Assembly: GCF_000023465.1 (NCBI RefSeq)
Contig: NC_014041.1
Location: forward strand, 2,424,001-2,488,000
Origin: Zunongwangia profunda SM-A87
GTDB lineage: Bacteria; Bacteroidota; Bacteroidia; Flavobacteriales; Flavobacteriaceae
Direction: 5' to 3'
Length of the DNA stretch: 64,000 nucleotides
The notes beneath the pieces are model-generated. The model was not told the origin of the DNA. It was given only the letters and a program-made list of their open reading frames with translations, and did not search any database. Of this stretch, positions 1 to 8,201 are shown piece after piece. Each line of letters opens with the position of its first letter. The stretch's first letter is position 1. The position numbers were made by a program, and so were the translations under genes.

Positions 1-14
1 TTTTAAGGAAAACA

Positions 15-116
15 ATGAAGAGTATTAAATTAAATAGCAATTCAAACATTACTTCTACAACAGGAGTTGCTATTTCTATTATTATTACTCGTACAATTAT
101 TACCCCTTTGGGGTAG
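15..116 (+). CDS. thrL: thr operon leader peptide (33 aa)
   Basis: A short ORF starts at ATG 15 after a purine-rich AAGGAA (5-10) and ends at TAG 114-116, 83 bases before thrA. Of its 33 residues 8 are Ile and 6 are Thr, concentrated in the second half (I12 T13, T15 T16, I22-I24 T25, T27 I28 I29 T30). This is the composition of the leader peptides that control thr operons by ribosome stalling, where scarcity of charged tRNA-Thr or tRNA-Ile is sensed. The last codons contain the small palindrome ACCCCTTTGGGGT (102-114). I do not see a classical GC-rich terminator with a T-run between 117 and 199, so the mechanism may differ from the enterobacterial one. The peptide is seen directly; the regulatory role is inferred. 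Confidence 0.72.
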   Translation: MKSIKLNSNSNITSTTGVAISIIITRTIITPLG

Positions 117-199
117 TATGTATATAATTTTCCGTCCGCACTCACACACGTTTTACAACGAACTCAAAACTATTTATTTCAAACTATTAAATTATTCTT

Positions 200-2647
200 A
201 TGAATATTCTAAAATTCGGAGGATCTTCTTTGGCCTCTCCGGAGCGAATCAAACTTGTAGCCGAAACTGTAAAAAAGCATGTGCAACAAGATAAAACCAT
301 TGCTGTGTTTTCAGCCTTTGGTGGGGTAACCAACGATCTATTAAAAATGGCAGAATTAGCGGCTAAAGAAGATTTAGCCTATAAAGAAATTCTGGCTCAG
401 AACGAGAAAAGACACTTGGATGCGGTAAAAGAATTAATTCCCGTTCAAAATCAAAGCGGAGTTTTAAGCAAGGTGAAAACCGAGTTTAATCAACTGGAAA
501 CCTTATACGAAGGTGTTTATTTGCTTAATGAGCTATCCAATAAAACCAAACATGTGGTTTCGAGTTTTGGAGAAATTTTATCCTCTTTAATTATAGCTGA
601 ATATTTTAAAAGCCTGGCGACAGATGCGCTTTTAATCGATTCCAGGGAATTAATTGTTTGTAAGAATAATAATGAAAAGATTCAGCTTAATTACGAGCAG
701 ACCAATAAAAGCATCGTACAGTATTTCAAAGAAAATGATGCTAGTTTATTTGTAGTTCCAGGTTTTGTCGCTAAAAACGAACAGGGCGTTCCCAGTACCT
801 TGGGAAGAGGCGGTAGTGATTTTACCGCAGCCATCTTTGGTGGTGCTTTAGATGTGGCAAAAGTGATTATTTATACCGATGTGAACGGTATGTACACTGC
901 CAATCCAAATGTGGTACACCAGGCTTATCCACTTCAAAATATATCGTATCAGGAAGCGATGGAATTATCACATTTTGGAGCAAAAGTTCTATATCCGCCA
1001 ACGCTACAGCCATTGTTAGACAAAGGCATTCAAATTCATATAAAAAATACGTTTTCCCCAGAAGATGAGGGGACGCTAATTTCAAAATCCAGTAAAGAAA
1101 ATTTTAGATGGGTTACCGGCATTACGCATATAGATGATATTAAACTGCTGAATATCGAGGGTAGTGGTATGGTTGGTATTCCTGGTTTTTCAAAACGATT
1201 TTTTGAAACTCTATATCAGGAAAATATCAATGTAGTATTGATCACCCAGGCCTCTTCAGAGCATAGTATTTGTGTTGCCGTAAAGGGTGATGAAGCTCAG
1301 GCAGCAAAAGAAGCTTTAGATGAAGCTTTTGCCGTAGAGATCGATTATCAGAAAATAAAACCCGTAGAAATAGAAGGAAATGTAGCGATTATCGCTTTAG
1401 TGGGCGATCGTATGAAGAGTCACCACGGCTTAAGCGGTAAAATGTTTAGTGCTCTTGGAAATAACAATATTAACATCAGGGCGATTGCCCAGGGATCTTC
1501 AGAGCGTAATATATCGGCGGTGATTGCGAAAAAAGATATTAATAAGGCACTAAATACGTTACATGAGCAGTTTTTTGAAGTGCCGTCTAAAGAACTAAAC
1601 CTGTTCATTACCGGAGTTGGAAATGTGGGGAGTAAACTTTTGTCGCAATTAGAAAAGCAGGAAAAATACCTTCTTGAAAAATTAAGGCTTAAAGTTCGTG
1701 TACTGGGATTATCAAATTCCAGAACGATGGTTTTTGATGAAAACGGACTGGATTTAAGCAAATGGCAAGAATTACTTGATGCCGGTGAAAAAGCCAGTAA
1801 GCATAATTTCTTTAATAAGGTAAAAGAATTCAATTTGCGTAACAGTATTTTTGTCGATAACACGGCGAGTGCTGAAATTTCCAAGTGGTATAAAGAATAT
1901 CTTTCAAATTCTATTGCCGTGGTCACCTGTAACAAAATTGCAGCTGCAGATGATTTAGTGAATTATCAACATTTACAGGAACTTTCGAGGGAATACGGAG
2001 CGTCTTTCCTTTACGAAACCAATGTTGGTGCAGGATTACCAATTATAGATACCCTTAAAAACTTAATTGCTTCTGGAGATAGAATTCATAAAATTCAGGC
2101 AGTACTTTCAGGGAGTTTAAATTTTGTATTTAATACCTATGATGGAACTGCACCATTCTATAAAACGGTAGAACAGGCTATGGAAGAAGGCTATACTGAA
2201 CCCGATCCTAAGATCGATTTAAGCGGAGTAGACGTAGCACGTAAGATATTGATCCTTGCTCGCGAAAGCGGACTAAAAATGGAGCTTAGCGATATCGAAA
2301 ATGAAAGCTTCCTTTCTGAAGAAAGCCTGAATACAGAGAATAATGAAGATTTCTTCAGTTTACTTCAGGAAGACGAAAGTAAGTTTAAAGCAATATACGA
2401 AGATGCTGCTAAAGATGGAGCTCAGTTAAAATATGTCGCCCAGTTGGAAGATGGAAAAGCTTCTGTAGGCTTACAAAAAGTGGATGCAGCGCATCCTTTT
2501 TACAATCTTAGTGGTAGCGATAATATTGTATTGTTTTTTACAGATCGCTACAGTGTGCAACCATTAATCGTAAAAGGAGCAGGTGCCGGAGCGGATGTTA
2601 CGGCCTCTGGAATCTTTGCCGATGTTATACGAATAGGTAAAAAATAA
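200..2647 (+). CDS. thrA: bifunctional aspartokinase / homoserine dehydrogenase
   Basis: This 815-residue fusion catalyses the first and third steps of threonine synthesis: phosphorylation of aspartate and NAD(P)H reduction of aspartate semialdehyde to homoserine. The N-terminal amino-acid kinase domain opens with KFGGSS (residues 5-10) and includes the GRGGSDFTA substrate loop. Two ACT regulatory segments follow at roughly 310-460, the usual site of threonine feedback. The homoserine dehydrogenase half begins near residue 466 with the Rossmann glycine motif TGVGNVGS and carries the NVGAGLPII signature near residue 610. Length matches the ThrA family. It is the first gene of thrABC, two bases before thrB, and lies behind the Thr/Ile leader peptide, which suggests attenuation control. 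Confidence 0.97.
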   Translation: MNILKFGGSSLASPERIKLVAETVKKHVQQDKTIAVFSAFGGVTNDLLKMAELAAKEDLAYKEILAQNEKRHLDAVKELIPVQNQSGVLSKVKTEFNQLETLYEGVYLLNELSNKTKHVVSSFGEILSSLIIAEYFKSLATDALLIDSRELIVCKNNNEKIQLNYEQTNKSIVQYFKENDASLFVVPGFVAKNEQGVPSTLGRGGSDFTAAIFGGALDVAKVIIYTDVNGMYTANPNVVHQAYPLQNISYQEAMELSHFGAKVLYPPTLQPLLDKGIQIHIKNTFSPEDEGTLISKSSKENFRWVTGITHIDDIKLLNIEGSGMVGIPGFSKRFFETLYQENINVVLITQASSEHSICVAVKGDEAQAAKEALDEAFAVEIDYQKIKPVEIEGNVAIIALVGDRMKSHHGLSGKMFSALGNNNINIRAIAQGSSERNISAVIAKKDINKALNTLHEQFFEVPSKELNLFITGVGNVGSKLLSQLEKQEKYLLEKLRLKVRVLGLSNSRTMVFDENGLDLSKWQELLDAGEKASKHNFFNKVKEFNLRNSIFVDNTASAEISKWYKEYLSNSIAVVTCNKIAAADDLVNYQHLQELSREYGASFLYETNVGAGLPIIDTLKNLIASGDRIHKIQAVLSGSLNFVFNTYDGTAPFYKTVEQAMEEGYTEPDPKIDLSGVDVARKILILARESGLKMELSDIENESFLSEESLNTENNEDFFSLLQEDESKFKAIYEDAAKDGAQLKYVAQLEDGKASVGLQKVDAAHPFYNLSGSDNIVLFFTDRYSVQPLIVKGAGAGADVTASGIFADVIRIGKK

Positions 2648-2649
2648 CG

Positions 2650-3570
2650 ATGGAAGAAATTAAAGTTTTTGCTCCGGCTACGGTAGCTAATCTTTCCTGT
2701 GGTTTCGATGTATTGGGCTGTTGCCTGGATAACGTTGGGGACGAGATGATCATTAAAAAAAATGATCTCCATAAACTTAGAATCACTAAGCTGGAAGGGC
2801 AGGATCTTCCTTTGGAAGTTGATCAAAACGTAGCGGGTGTAGCGGTTAAAGCCATGCTTGAAAAGCTACAATCGAACGAAGGTTTTGATATCGAAATTTA
2901 TAAAAAAATAAAAGCAGGAAGCGGAATTGGCAGTAGTGCTGCCAGTTCTGCCGGTGCTGTTTTTGCCGTAAATAAGCTTTTAGGTGCTCCATTGAAAAAT
3001 ATTGAATTGTTACCTTTTGCAATGGAAGGCGAACGATTGGCCAGCGGAAATGCCCATGCCGATAATGTAGCCCCCGCTTTACTTGGTGGGTTTACACTGG
3101 TAAAAAGTTATGAGCCGTTAGAAGTGTTATCTTTGCCGTCTCCTGAAGAATTGAATGTGGTGATTCTTCACCCTCAAATAGAGGTGAAAACCAAAGACTC
3201 CCGTGCCATTATCAAACGTAATATTAGTTTGGATAAGGCCGTGAGCCAATGGGGAAATTTGGGAGCTTTGGTAAGTGCTTTATATACGAACGATTACGAA
3301 TTATTAGGTAGAAGCCTTAAAGATGAAATTGTAGAACCTATTCGTTCAATTTTAATCCCGTATTTTGATGAAATTAAAACTATTTCTTTAGAAAGCGGAG
3401 CACTGGGCTTTGGGATTTCGGGTTCCGGGCCATCGGTTTATGCCATGTGCCGTGGTGAAGAAAATGCTGAAAAGGTAAAATCCAGTATTGCTCAATTTAT
3501 GGAAAAACAAAGTATCACTTACGATCTTCATTTATCAAAAATTAACCCTGAAGGAGTTAAAATCTTATAG
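2650..3570 (+). CDS. thrB: homoserine kinase
   Basis: The product (306 residues) phosphorylates homoserine with ATP to give O-phosphohomoserine, the substrate of ThrC. It is a GHMP-family kinase: the N-terminus APATVANLSCGFDVLG is typical of ThrB, the glycine/serine-rich ATP loop GSGIGSSAASSAG lies at about residues 90-103, and the C-terminal GFGISGSGPSVYA motif is present. The start is ATG 2650, two bases after the thrA stop, indicating translational coupling. Length is normal for the family. The five-base gap to thrC completes the operon. Confidence 0.97.
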   Translation: MEEIKVFAPATVANLSCGFDVLGCCLDNVGDEMIIKKNDLHKLRITKLEGQDLPLEVDQNVAGVAVKAMLEKLQSNEGFDIEIYKKIKAGSGIGSSAASSAGAVFAVNKLLGAPLKNIELLPFAMEGERLASGNAHADNVAPALLGGFTLVKSYEPLEVLSLPSPEELNVVILHPQIEVKTKDSRAIIKRNISLDKAVSQWGNLGALVSALYTNDYELLGRSLKDEIVEPIRSILIPYFDEIKTISLESGALGFGISGSGPSVYAMCRGEENAEKVKSSIAQFMEKQSITYDLHLSKINPEGVKIL

Positions 3571-3575
3571 AAAAC

Positions 3576-4883
3576 ATGAAATATTTTAGTCTGAATAATC
3601 GAACTCATTCTTCTAGTTTCGAGAATGCCGTAATTAGAGGTCTTGCTCCAGATAAAGGATTATATTTTCCAGAACATATCCAAAAATTACCAGATTCTTT
3701 TTTTGCGGCACTGCCTAATATGTCACAAACTGAAGTCGCTTATCATGCAATTAAACAATTTGTAGGCGATGAAATTCCAGAAAAGGACCTAAAAGAAATT
3801 ATCGCTACAACTTTAGATTTTGAATTTCCGGTAGTACATGTGAAGGACAATGTATATACTTTAGAACTTTTTCATGGCCCTACTTTAGCCTTTAAAGATG
3901 TAGGCGCTCGTTTTATGGCAGGTAGTTTAGGATATTTTATCACCAAAAACGAGGTAGGAAAAGTAACGGTACTTGTTGCAACTTCGGGAGATACCGGTGG
4001 AGCAGTTGCCAATGGATTTTTAGGAGTAGAAGGTATTGATGTAGTCATCCTGTATCCTAAAGGTAAAGTGAGTAAAATTCAGGAGAAACAATTAACCACC
4101 CTTGGTGAAAATGTTACGGCTTTAGAAATTGATGGTGCTTTCGACCAGTGTCAGGATATGGTAAAACAGGCCTTTCTAGATGAAGAAATTCAATCCAAGC
4201 GACAGTTAACTTCCGCAAACTCGATAAATGTAGCACGTTGGCTTCCGCAGATGTTCTATTATTTTTTAGCTTATCGGCAGTTAGCTTCCGAAGGGAAAGA
4301 TATTGTGTTTTCTGTGCCGAGTGGTAATTTCGGGAATATTTGTGCGGGGATGGTTGCTAAAGAATTAGGACTTTCCATAAAGCACTTTATTGCTTCTAAT
4401 AATGCAAACAGAACAGTAACCGATTATTTGGAAACCGGAAATTACGAGCCAAAACCAAGTGTTTCAACCATTTCGAATGCGATGGATATTGGGAATCCCA
4501 GCAATTTTGTAAGAATTTTGGAACTTTTTCAAAACGAGTATGGAAATGTAAAAGAAAACCTTACCAGTTTTAGTTACAATGACGAGGAAACTAAACAAGC
4601 CATGCAATCGGTTTATAAAGAAACGGGATATGTTATGGATCCTCATGGAGCGGTAGGGTATCTTGGTCTGCAAGAGCATTTTAAGACACATCCAGATGAA
4701 GTAGGTGCTTTTTTAGAGACGGCGCATCCCTGTAAATTTAGAGAAACTGTTCAGGAAGCGATTGGTAAAGAAATCGAAATTCCGGATGCTATAAAAGAAG
4801 TTTTAAAGAAAGAAAAGAAAGCAATTTCGATTAAGGATTATGCTGATTTAAAATCCTTTCTGTTAAGTGAACAGGGGATTTAA
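3576..4883 (+). CDS. thrC: threonine synthase
   Basis: This PLP enzyme (435 residues) converts O-phosphohomoserine to threonine and phosphate, the last step of the pathway. The PLP lysine is K107 in the motif HGPTLAFKDVGARF, and the glycine-rich phosphate loop appears as ATSGDTGGAVANGF. The C-terminal AHPCKF segment is characteristic of the longer, yeast/E. coli-like class of threonine synthase. It is the last gene of thrABC and is followed by a strong hairpin at 4907-4941. Nothing unusual is seen in the gene. Confidence 0.97.
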   Translation: MKYFSLNNRTHSSSFENAVIRGLAPDKGLYFPEHIQKLPDSFFAALPNMSQTEVAYHAIKQFVGDEIPEKDLKEIIATTLDFEFPVVHVKDNVYTLELFHGPTLAFKDVGARFMAGSLGYFITKNEVGKVTVLVATSGDTGGAVANGFLGVEGIDVVILYPKGKVSKIQEKQLTTLGENVTALEIDGAFDQCQDMVKQAFLDEEIQSKRQLTSANSINVARWLPQMFYYFLAYRQLASEGKDIVFSVPSGNFGNICAGMVAKELGLSIKHFIASNNANRTVTDYLETGNYEPKPSVSTISNAMDIGNPSNFVRILELFQNEYGNVKENLTSFSYNDEETKQAMQSVYKETGYVMDPHGAVGYLGLQEHFKTHPDEVGAFLETAHPCKFRETVQEAIGKEIEIPDAIKEVLKKEKKAISIKDYADLKSFLLSEQGI

Positions 4884-4906
4884 TTTATTTCACATTGTGA
4901 AATATT

Positions 4907-4941
4907 AAAAAAGCCTTTCCTAAATCAGGAAAGGCTTTTTT
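4907..4941. terminator. bidirectional terminator between thrC and the S10 peptidase gene
   Basis: An A-run, the stem GCCTTTCCT, a short AAATC loop, the complementary AGGAAAGGC and a T-run form a rho-independent terminator that works in both directions. It sits 23 bases after thrC and 16 bases after the converging peptidase gene. Confidence 0.9.
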
Positions 4942-4957
4942 AATGAATAATAGGTAT

Positions 4958-6439
4958 TTAGTACTTTGCTGAAGCACCTGCAGCAGGTAAACTATTTTTA
5001 ATGAACTCGCGAATATCTTCGTTTGCTGTTTCGAGATCAGCTTTTCTCAGGTACATCATATGCCCGCTTTCATAACCTTTAAAAGAAAGTCGGTCTTTCA
5101 TTTTTCCGCTAGGGTCTAATTGCCACATAGAGTATTTGGCATTAAAATAAGTACAGGCGCCATCAAAATATCCAGATTGGATCATCACATCCAGATTAGG
5201 ATTTTGAGCCATGGCCTGTCTTAAATTTTCACCGGAATTATCGCGACTTCGATCCCATGGATGTACCGGTCCAAACATAAAGTATTTAAGATCAGTTTTA
5301 AAGTTAAGATCTTCCCGTAAATAGTAATTGATGGCAGGGGTAAAGGAATGTAGCCAGGAGGTTAATTCGGCATTATAATCAGGGTTTTCACCAGCATCCT
5401 TACGATCGATTCCTAAGTATCGGGAATCTAAACGCCCCACGGTAAAGCCATCTTCACGTTTCAGTTCTTTCCAGAAAGTTCTTATAGGCAATTCTAAATT
5501 ATTCTGAAGATATACTTTTTTATCGATACTGGAATAGTATGCCATTTTTTCGGCAACGGTATTTTGAATAGCTTCAGAGGCGTATCCGCCTTTTACCAGT
5601 ACCGGAAGTAATTCGTTAATACTGTAGGCTTCAACTTCATCCAAAAGATCGGTTAAAGATTTACTTTGTAATTCTTGCGGAAGTAATTGATGATACCATG
5701 CGGTAGCTGCGAAATAAGGTAAGCGGTTTGCGATTTCAACAGGACCTTCACGGTCGATTCCCAATTCGGTTGGAGAAACCAAAATAACACCGTTTAAATA
5801 CATCCACTGGCTGTTCTGAAGTTCTAAAGCCAAACCACTAACTCTGGTCGTTCCATAACTTTCCCCAATTAAATATTTAGGTGAGAGCCATCGATTTTCA
5901 CGGGTAACAAAAGTATTTAGCCATTCAGCCAAGTAGCTAATGTCTTGATTTACTCCAAAGAATTTGCTTTTATCAACCTTACCATCAGCATCAGGAATTG
6001 GTCTGGAATAACCGGTATTTACTGGATTTACATAGACAATATCGGCAACATCTAAAATCGAATATGGATTTTCTTTAATTCCGTAGGGCTGTACAGGATA
6101 ACCTTCATCATCGATTTTTAAAATTCTTGGTCCGGTGTACGCAATATGCATCCATACTGATGCAGAACCGGGACCTCCATTAAAAGAAATCACCAAAGGC
6201 CGGTTTTCGGTATTTTTGATATCACTTCTTTTATAATACGTGTAATACAGGCTGGCTATAGGATTGCCCTGATCGTCCCATACGGGTTGCATCCCGGTCT
6301 GAGCCGAATAATTGATGTTTTTTCCTTTGATGGTTACCGAATGATTGGTTACTACGGTAGTATCTACAGGAACTTTTACCTGCTGGGCAAAAGAAGAGAA
6401 AGTTATAAGTGCGCAAATGAGGGTAAAAATTTTCTTCAT
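4958..6439 (-). CDS. secreted serine carboxypeptidase-like protein (peptidase S10)
   Basis: A 493-residue protein with a Sec signal peptide (about residues 1-19, ending SFAQ) and an alpha/beta-hydrolase body of the S10 carboxypeptidase family. The oxyanion segment FNGGPGSASVW lies at 86-96, the nucleophile is S194 in GESYG, and D426 (in GYFDGACTY) and H460 (in YESGHMMY) complete the triad. Family members remove C-terminal residues, usually at acidic pH; here the location is periplasmic or extracellular. The gene is monocistronic between two terminators or gaps. S10 proteins of this type recur in Bacteroidetes, so transfer is not implied. Substrate cannot be told from sequence. Confidence 0.88.
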   Translation of the reverse strand: MKKIFTLICALITFSSFAQQVKVPVDTTVVTNHSVTIKGKNINYSAQTGMQPVWDDQGNPIASLYYTYYKRSDIKNTENRPLVISFNGGPGSASVWMHIAYTGPRILKIDDEGYPVQPYGIKENPYSILDVADIVYVNPVNTGYSRPIPDADGKVDKSKFFGVNQDISYLAEWLNTFVTRENRWLSPKYLIGESYGTTRVSGLALELQNSQWMYLNGVILVSPTELGIDREGPVEIANRLPYFAATAWYHQLLPQELQSKSLTDLLDEVEAYSINELLPVLVKGGYASEAIQNTVAEKMAYYSSIDKKVYLQNNLELPIRTFWKELKREDGFTVGRLDSRYLGIDRKDAGENPDYNAELTSWLHSFTPAINYYLREDLNFKTDLKYFMFGPVHPWDRSRDNSGENLRQAMAQNPNLDVMIQSGYFDGACTYFNAKYSMWQLDPSGKMKDRLSFKGYESGHMMYLRKADLETANEDIREFIKNSLPAAGASAKY

Positions 6440-6642
6440 TAGTGATTATGTTGTTTAGGGTTAAAACTGAAAAATACTGCTATTTCTTATTTTCTACAAA
6501 AACAGCAGATAAATTATACAAAATTGACTCGATAATCGAGATTAAAAGTTCCGTTTCCATTGGGGATCAGGATGCCTGGAAATAAAAAATAATTTTCTAA
6601 TAAATGCCTCTTTGATTTGGCCTGAGGTATTTTCTTTAAAAT

Positions 6643-6670
6643 ATAAGGAGCCTTTTTTAAGACTCCTTAT
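6643..6670 (-). terminator. hairpin downstream of the HAEPLYID gene
   Basis: ATAAGGAG (6643-6650) pairs with CTCCTTAT (6663-6670) around a 12-base loop, 25 bases after the stop of the minus-strand gene at 6695. Read on the minus strand the stem is followed by ATTTT, so it is a plausible terminator. Confidence 0.6.
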
Positions 6671-6694
6671 TATTAAATCTGTGTGTTTAATATA

Positions 6695-7507
6695 TTAAGG
6701 TTCGTAAATAAGCCTTAAGAATGAACTAAACCGTTCATTATTTTTATCTATCGGGATTCCGGTCACAATCCCCACTAGTAAATTGTCGCTTAGGTCTACG
6801 CGCATTTGTGGCCTAATCGTCATATCGAAGGTGTTATTGTAGATTTCTTTATTAAATTCCACACCAATAAAGTTACGAGTACCCGGAATCATGTAATGAA
6901 TATTTGAATTGATTTGCCAGATCGTGGCAATATTGTCGTTATTAAAATGATGGTCGAACACTGGCCCGGTATAAATAAGCGAGTGAAAATTACTACCAAG
7001 ACGTTTTGCAGCGATTAAAAACGGATTATAGACCAAACCTGTAAAAAGTTTTCCACGCCCATAATTATTAAATTGTGTCATGGTAAATTCCTGAATATAT
7101 CCAATAGCCATAGAGGCCTGATGCTTTTCTGAAACCAGAAAGCTGTATTGCCCGGCCATTTTTATACTGTTTAGATTGCTCCCGGGTGCCGAGTTGTTTC
7201 TGCCCGGATAATAAAAGGAGAATGGTAGTTCGATTTCTAATCCTAATCGATCCATAGGAGCCCATTCATACTCTACCAATGCCGTATATTCATCATATTT
7301 TTCGTTATCGGTTAGTCCTACACCAATATTCCATTCTTTTTCTCCTTTCCTGGCTCCCAGATCCCGAATTAAATCGATATACAAAGGTTCAGCATGTAAA
7401 ACTTTAGCAGGAAGACTATCGGTTGGATGCTCTTTATGATGTTGAGCGGTGATCCCTGTACTTACCAGTAAAACAGGAAGTATAAGCTTACTTATAATAT
7501 TGTTCAT
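6695..7507 (-). CDS. HAEPLYID-family outer-membrane protein
   Basis: A 270-residue protein with a signal peptide (about 1-22, ending ITAQ) followed by a His-rich stretch. The conserved segment HAEPLYID at residues 38-45, and the following RDLGARKGEKEWNIG, identify a Bacteroidetes family named after this motif. Alternating polar/hydrophobic strands rich in Tyr, Phe and Asn and a C-terminus ending in Tyr-Glu-Pro suggest a small outer-membrane beta-barrel. The family has no established biochemical function that I can name; it is sometimes found near metal or oxidative-stress genes. It is alone here, followed by its own hairpin. Confidence 0.75.
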   Translation of the reverse strand: MNNIISKLILPVLLVSTGITAQHHKEHPTDSLPAKVLHAEPLYIDLIRDLGARKGEKEWNIGVGLTDNEKYDEYTALVEYEWAPMDRLGLEIELPFSFYYPGRNNSAPGSNLNSIKMAGQYSFLVSEKHQASMAIGYIQEFTMTQFNNYGRGKLFTGLVYNPFLIAAKRLGSNFHSLIYTGPVFDHHFNNDNIATIWQINSNIHYMIPGTRNFIGVEFNKEIYNNTFDMTIRPQMRVDLSDNLLVGIVTGIPIDKNNERFSSFLRLIYEP

Positions 7508-7730
7508 TATATGTTTAGATTTTATTCAAATAGGTAATCACTAATCTTTGCTAAGTGCACGATCAGTGTAATTCAATTGTTTAGTAAAAAATTTGTTGGG
7601 ACTTAAATGCAAGAAGCTTAGCATGCCCTACAGACTATTACTCGGAAAAACTTTTAAAATTTAGGGTATTGATCTACCGATACCGGCATTGGCTGGATCG
7701 CCAATGAAACCCTTAATGAAGAATTAAAAT

Positions 7731-8105
7731 CTAAATTTCGGGAGGAGGTGAGGTAGTTTCGGGATAGAAGTCGTAATATTTAAACTTATATTCTGAATTT
7801 ATTAATTTCTGAAGAGCGACGTCAAAAACAAATTCTGATTTTTTATCTAATACATAAAGATCCACCGAAAAGTGTTTTTTGATGAGATGGCTTTCATTAT
7901 CACTGTCCTCGTATTCGGGAATAGCATTTTCAAAACCCATAATCTTTTCCAGAACAATTTCTACGATACTTTCCTGGTCGTTTAAGCTAAGATTTTCAGG
8001 CCATTTCTTATTGATATCTGGTGAATCAACACTGATATTTAGGATCACCAGGCCTATAAATAAGCTGAAATAATGTAGTATTTTATTATTCCTTACACTA
8101 TACAT
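7731..8105 (-). CDS. hypothetical exported or membrane-anchored small protein
   Basis: This 124-residue protein has an N-terminal hydrophobic segment (about residues 10-26) preceded by basic residues, acting as a signal anchor or signal peptide, then an acidic soluble part with an SLNDQESIVEIVLEKI helix and a proline-rich end (TTSPPPEI). I do not recognise the family. The composition is protein-like and ATG 8105 is the only sensible start. It lies alone between the HAEPLYID gene and the ABC1 kinase gene, on the same strand as both. The strand and length make a real gene more likely than a shadow, but no homology supports it. Confidence 0.55.
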   Translation of the reverse strand: MYSVRNNKILHYFSLFIGLVILNISVDSPDINKKWPENLSLNDQESIVEIVLEKIMGFENAIPEYEDSDNESHLIKKHFSVDLYVLDKKSEFVFDVALQKLINSEYKFKYYDFYPETTSPPPEI

Positions 8106-8201
8106 TCCTAAAGGTTTGATCGCTAATGGCTAGTACAGATTATTATATAATTCTAAATTTCCGAAAAATACTATTTCAAATTGAACTGGAAAAATGGAGT
8201 T

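Noticed and set aside
67-294. 75-residue ORF overlapping the thr leader and thrA start
   Set aside because: It overlaps thrA in another frame, has no family features, and the thr leader at 15-116 plus thrA explain the region.
1420-1935. 171-residue ORF on the minus strand inside thrA
   Set aside because: It is fully antisense to the conserved aspartokinase/homoserine dehydrogenase gene and has Ser/Leu-rich shadow composition.
7687-7706. CATTGGC / GCCAATG inverted repeat near a DTGIGW reading
   Set aside because: The stem has no T-run, and the short reading (DTGIGW) resembling a kinase motif has no further support, so neither a terminator nor a gene remnant is claimed.
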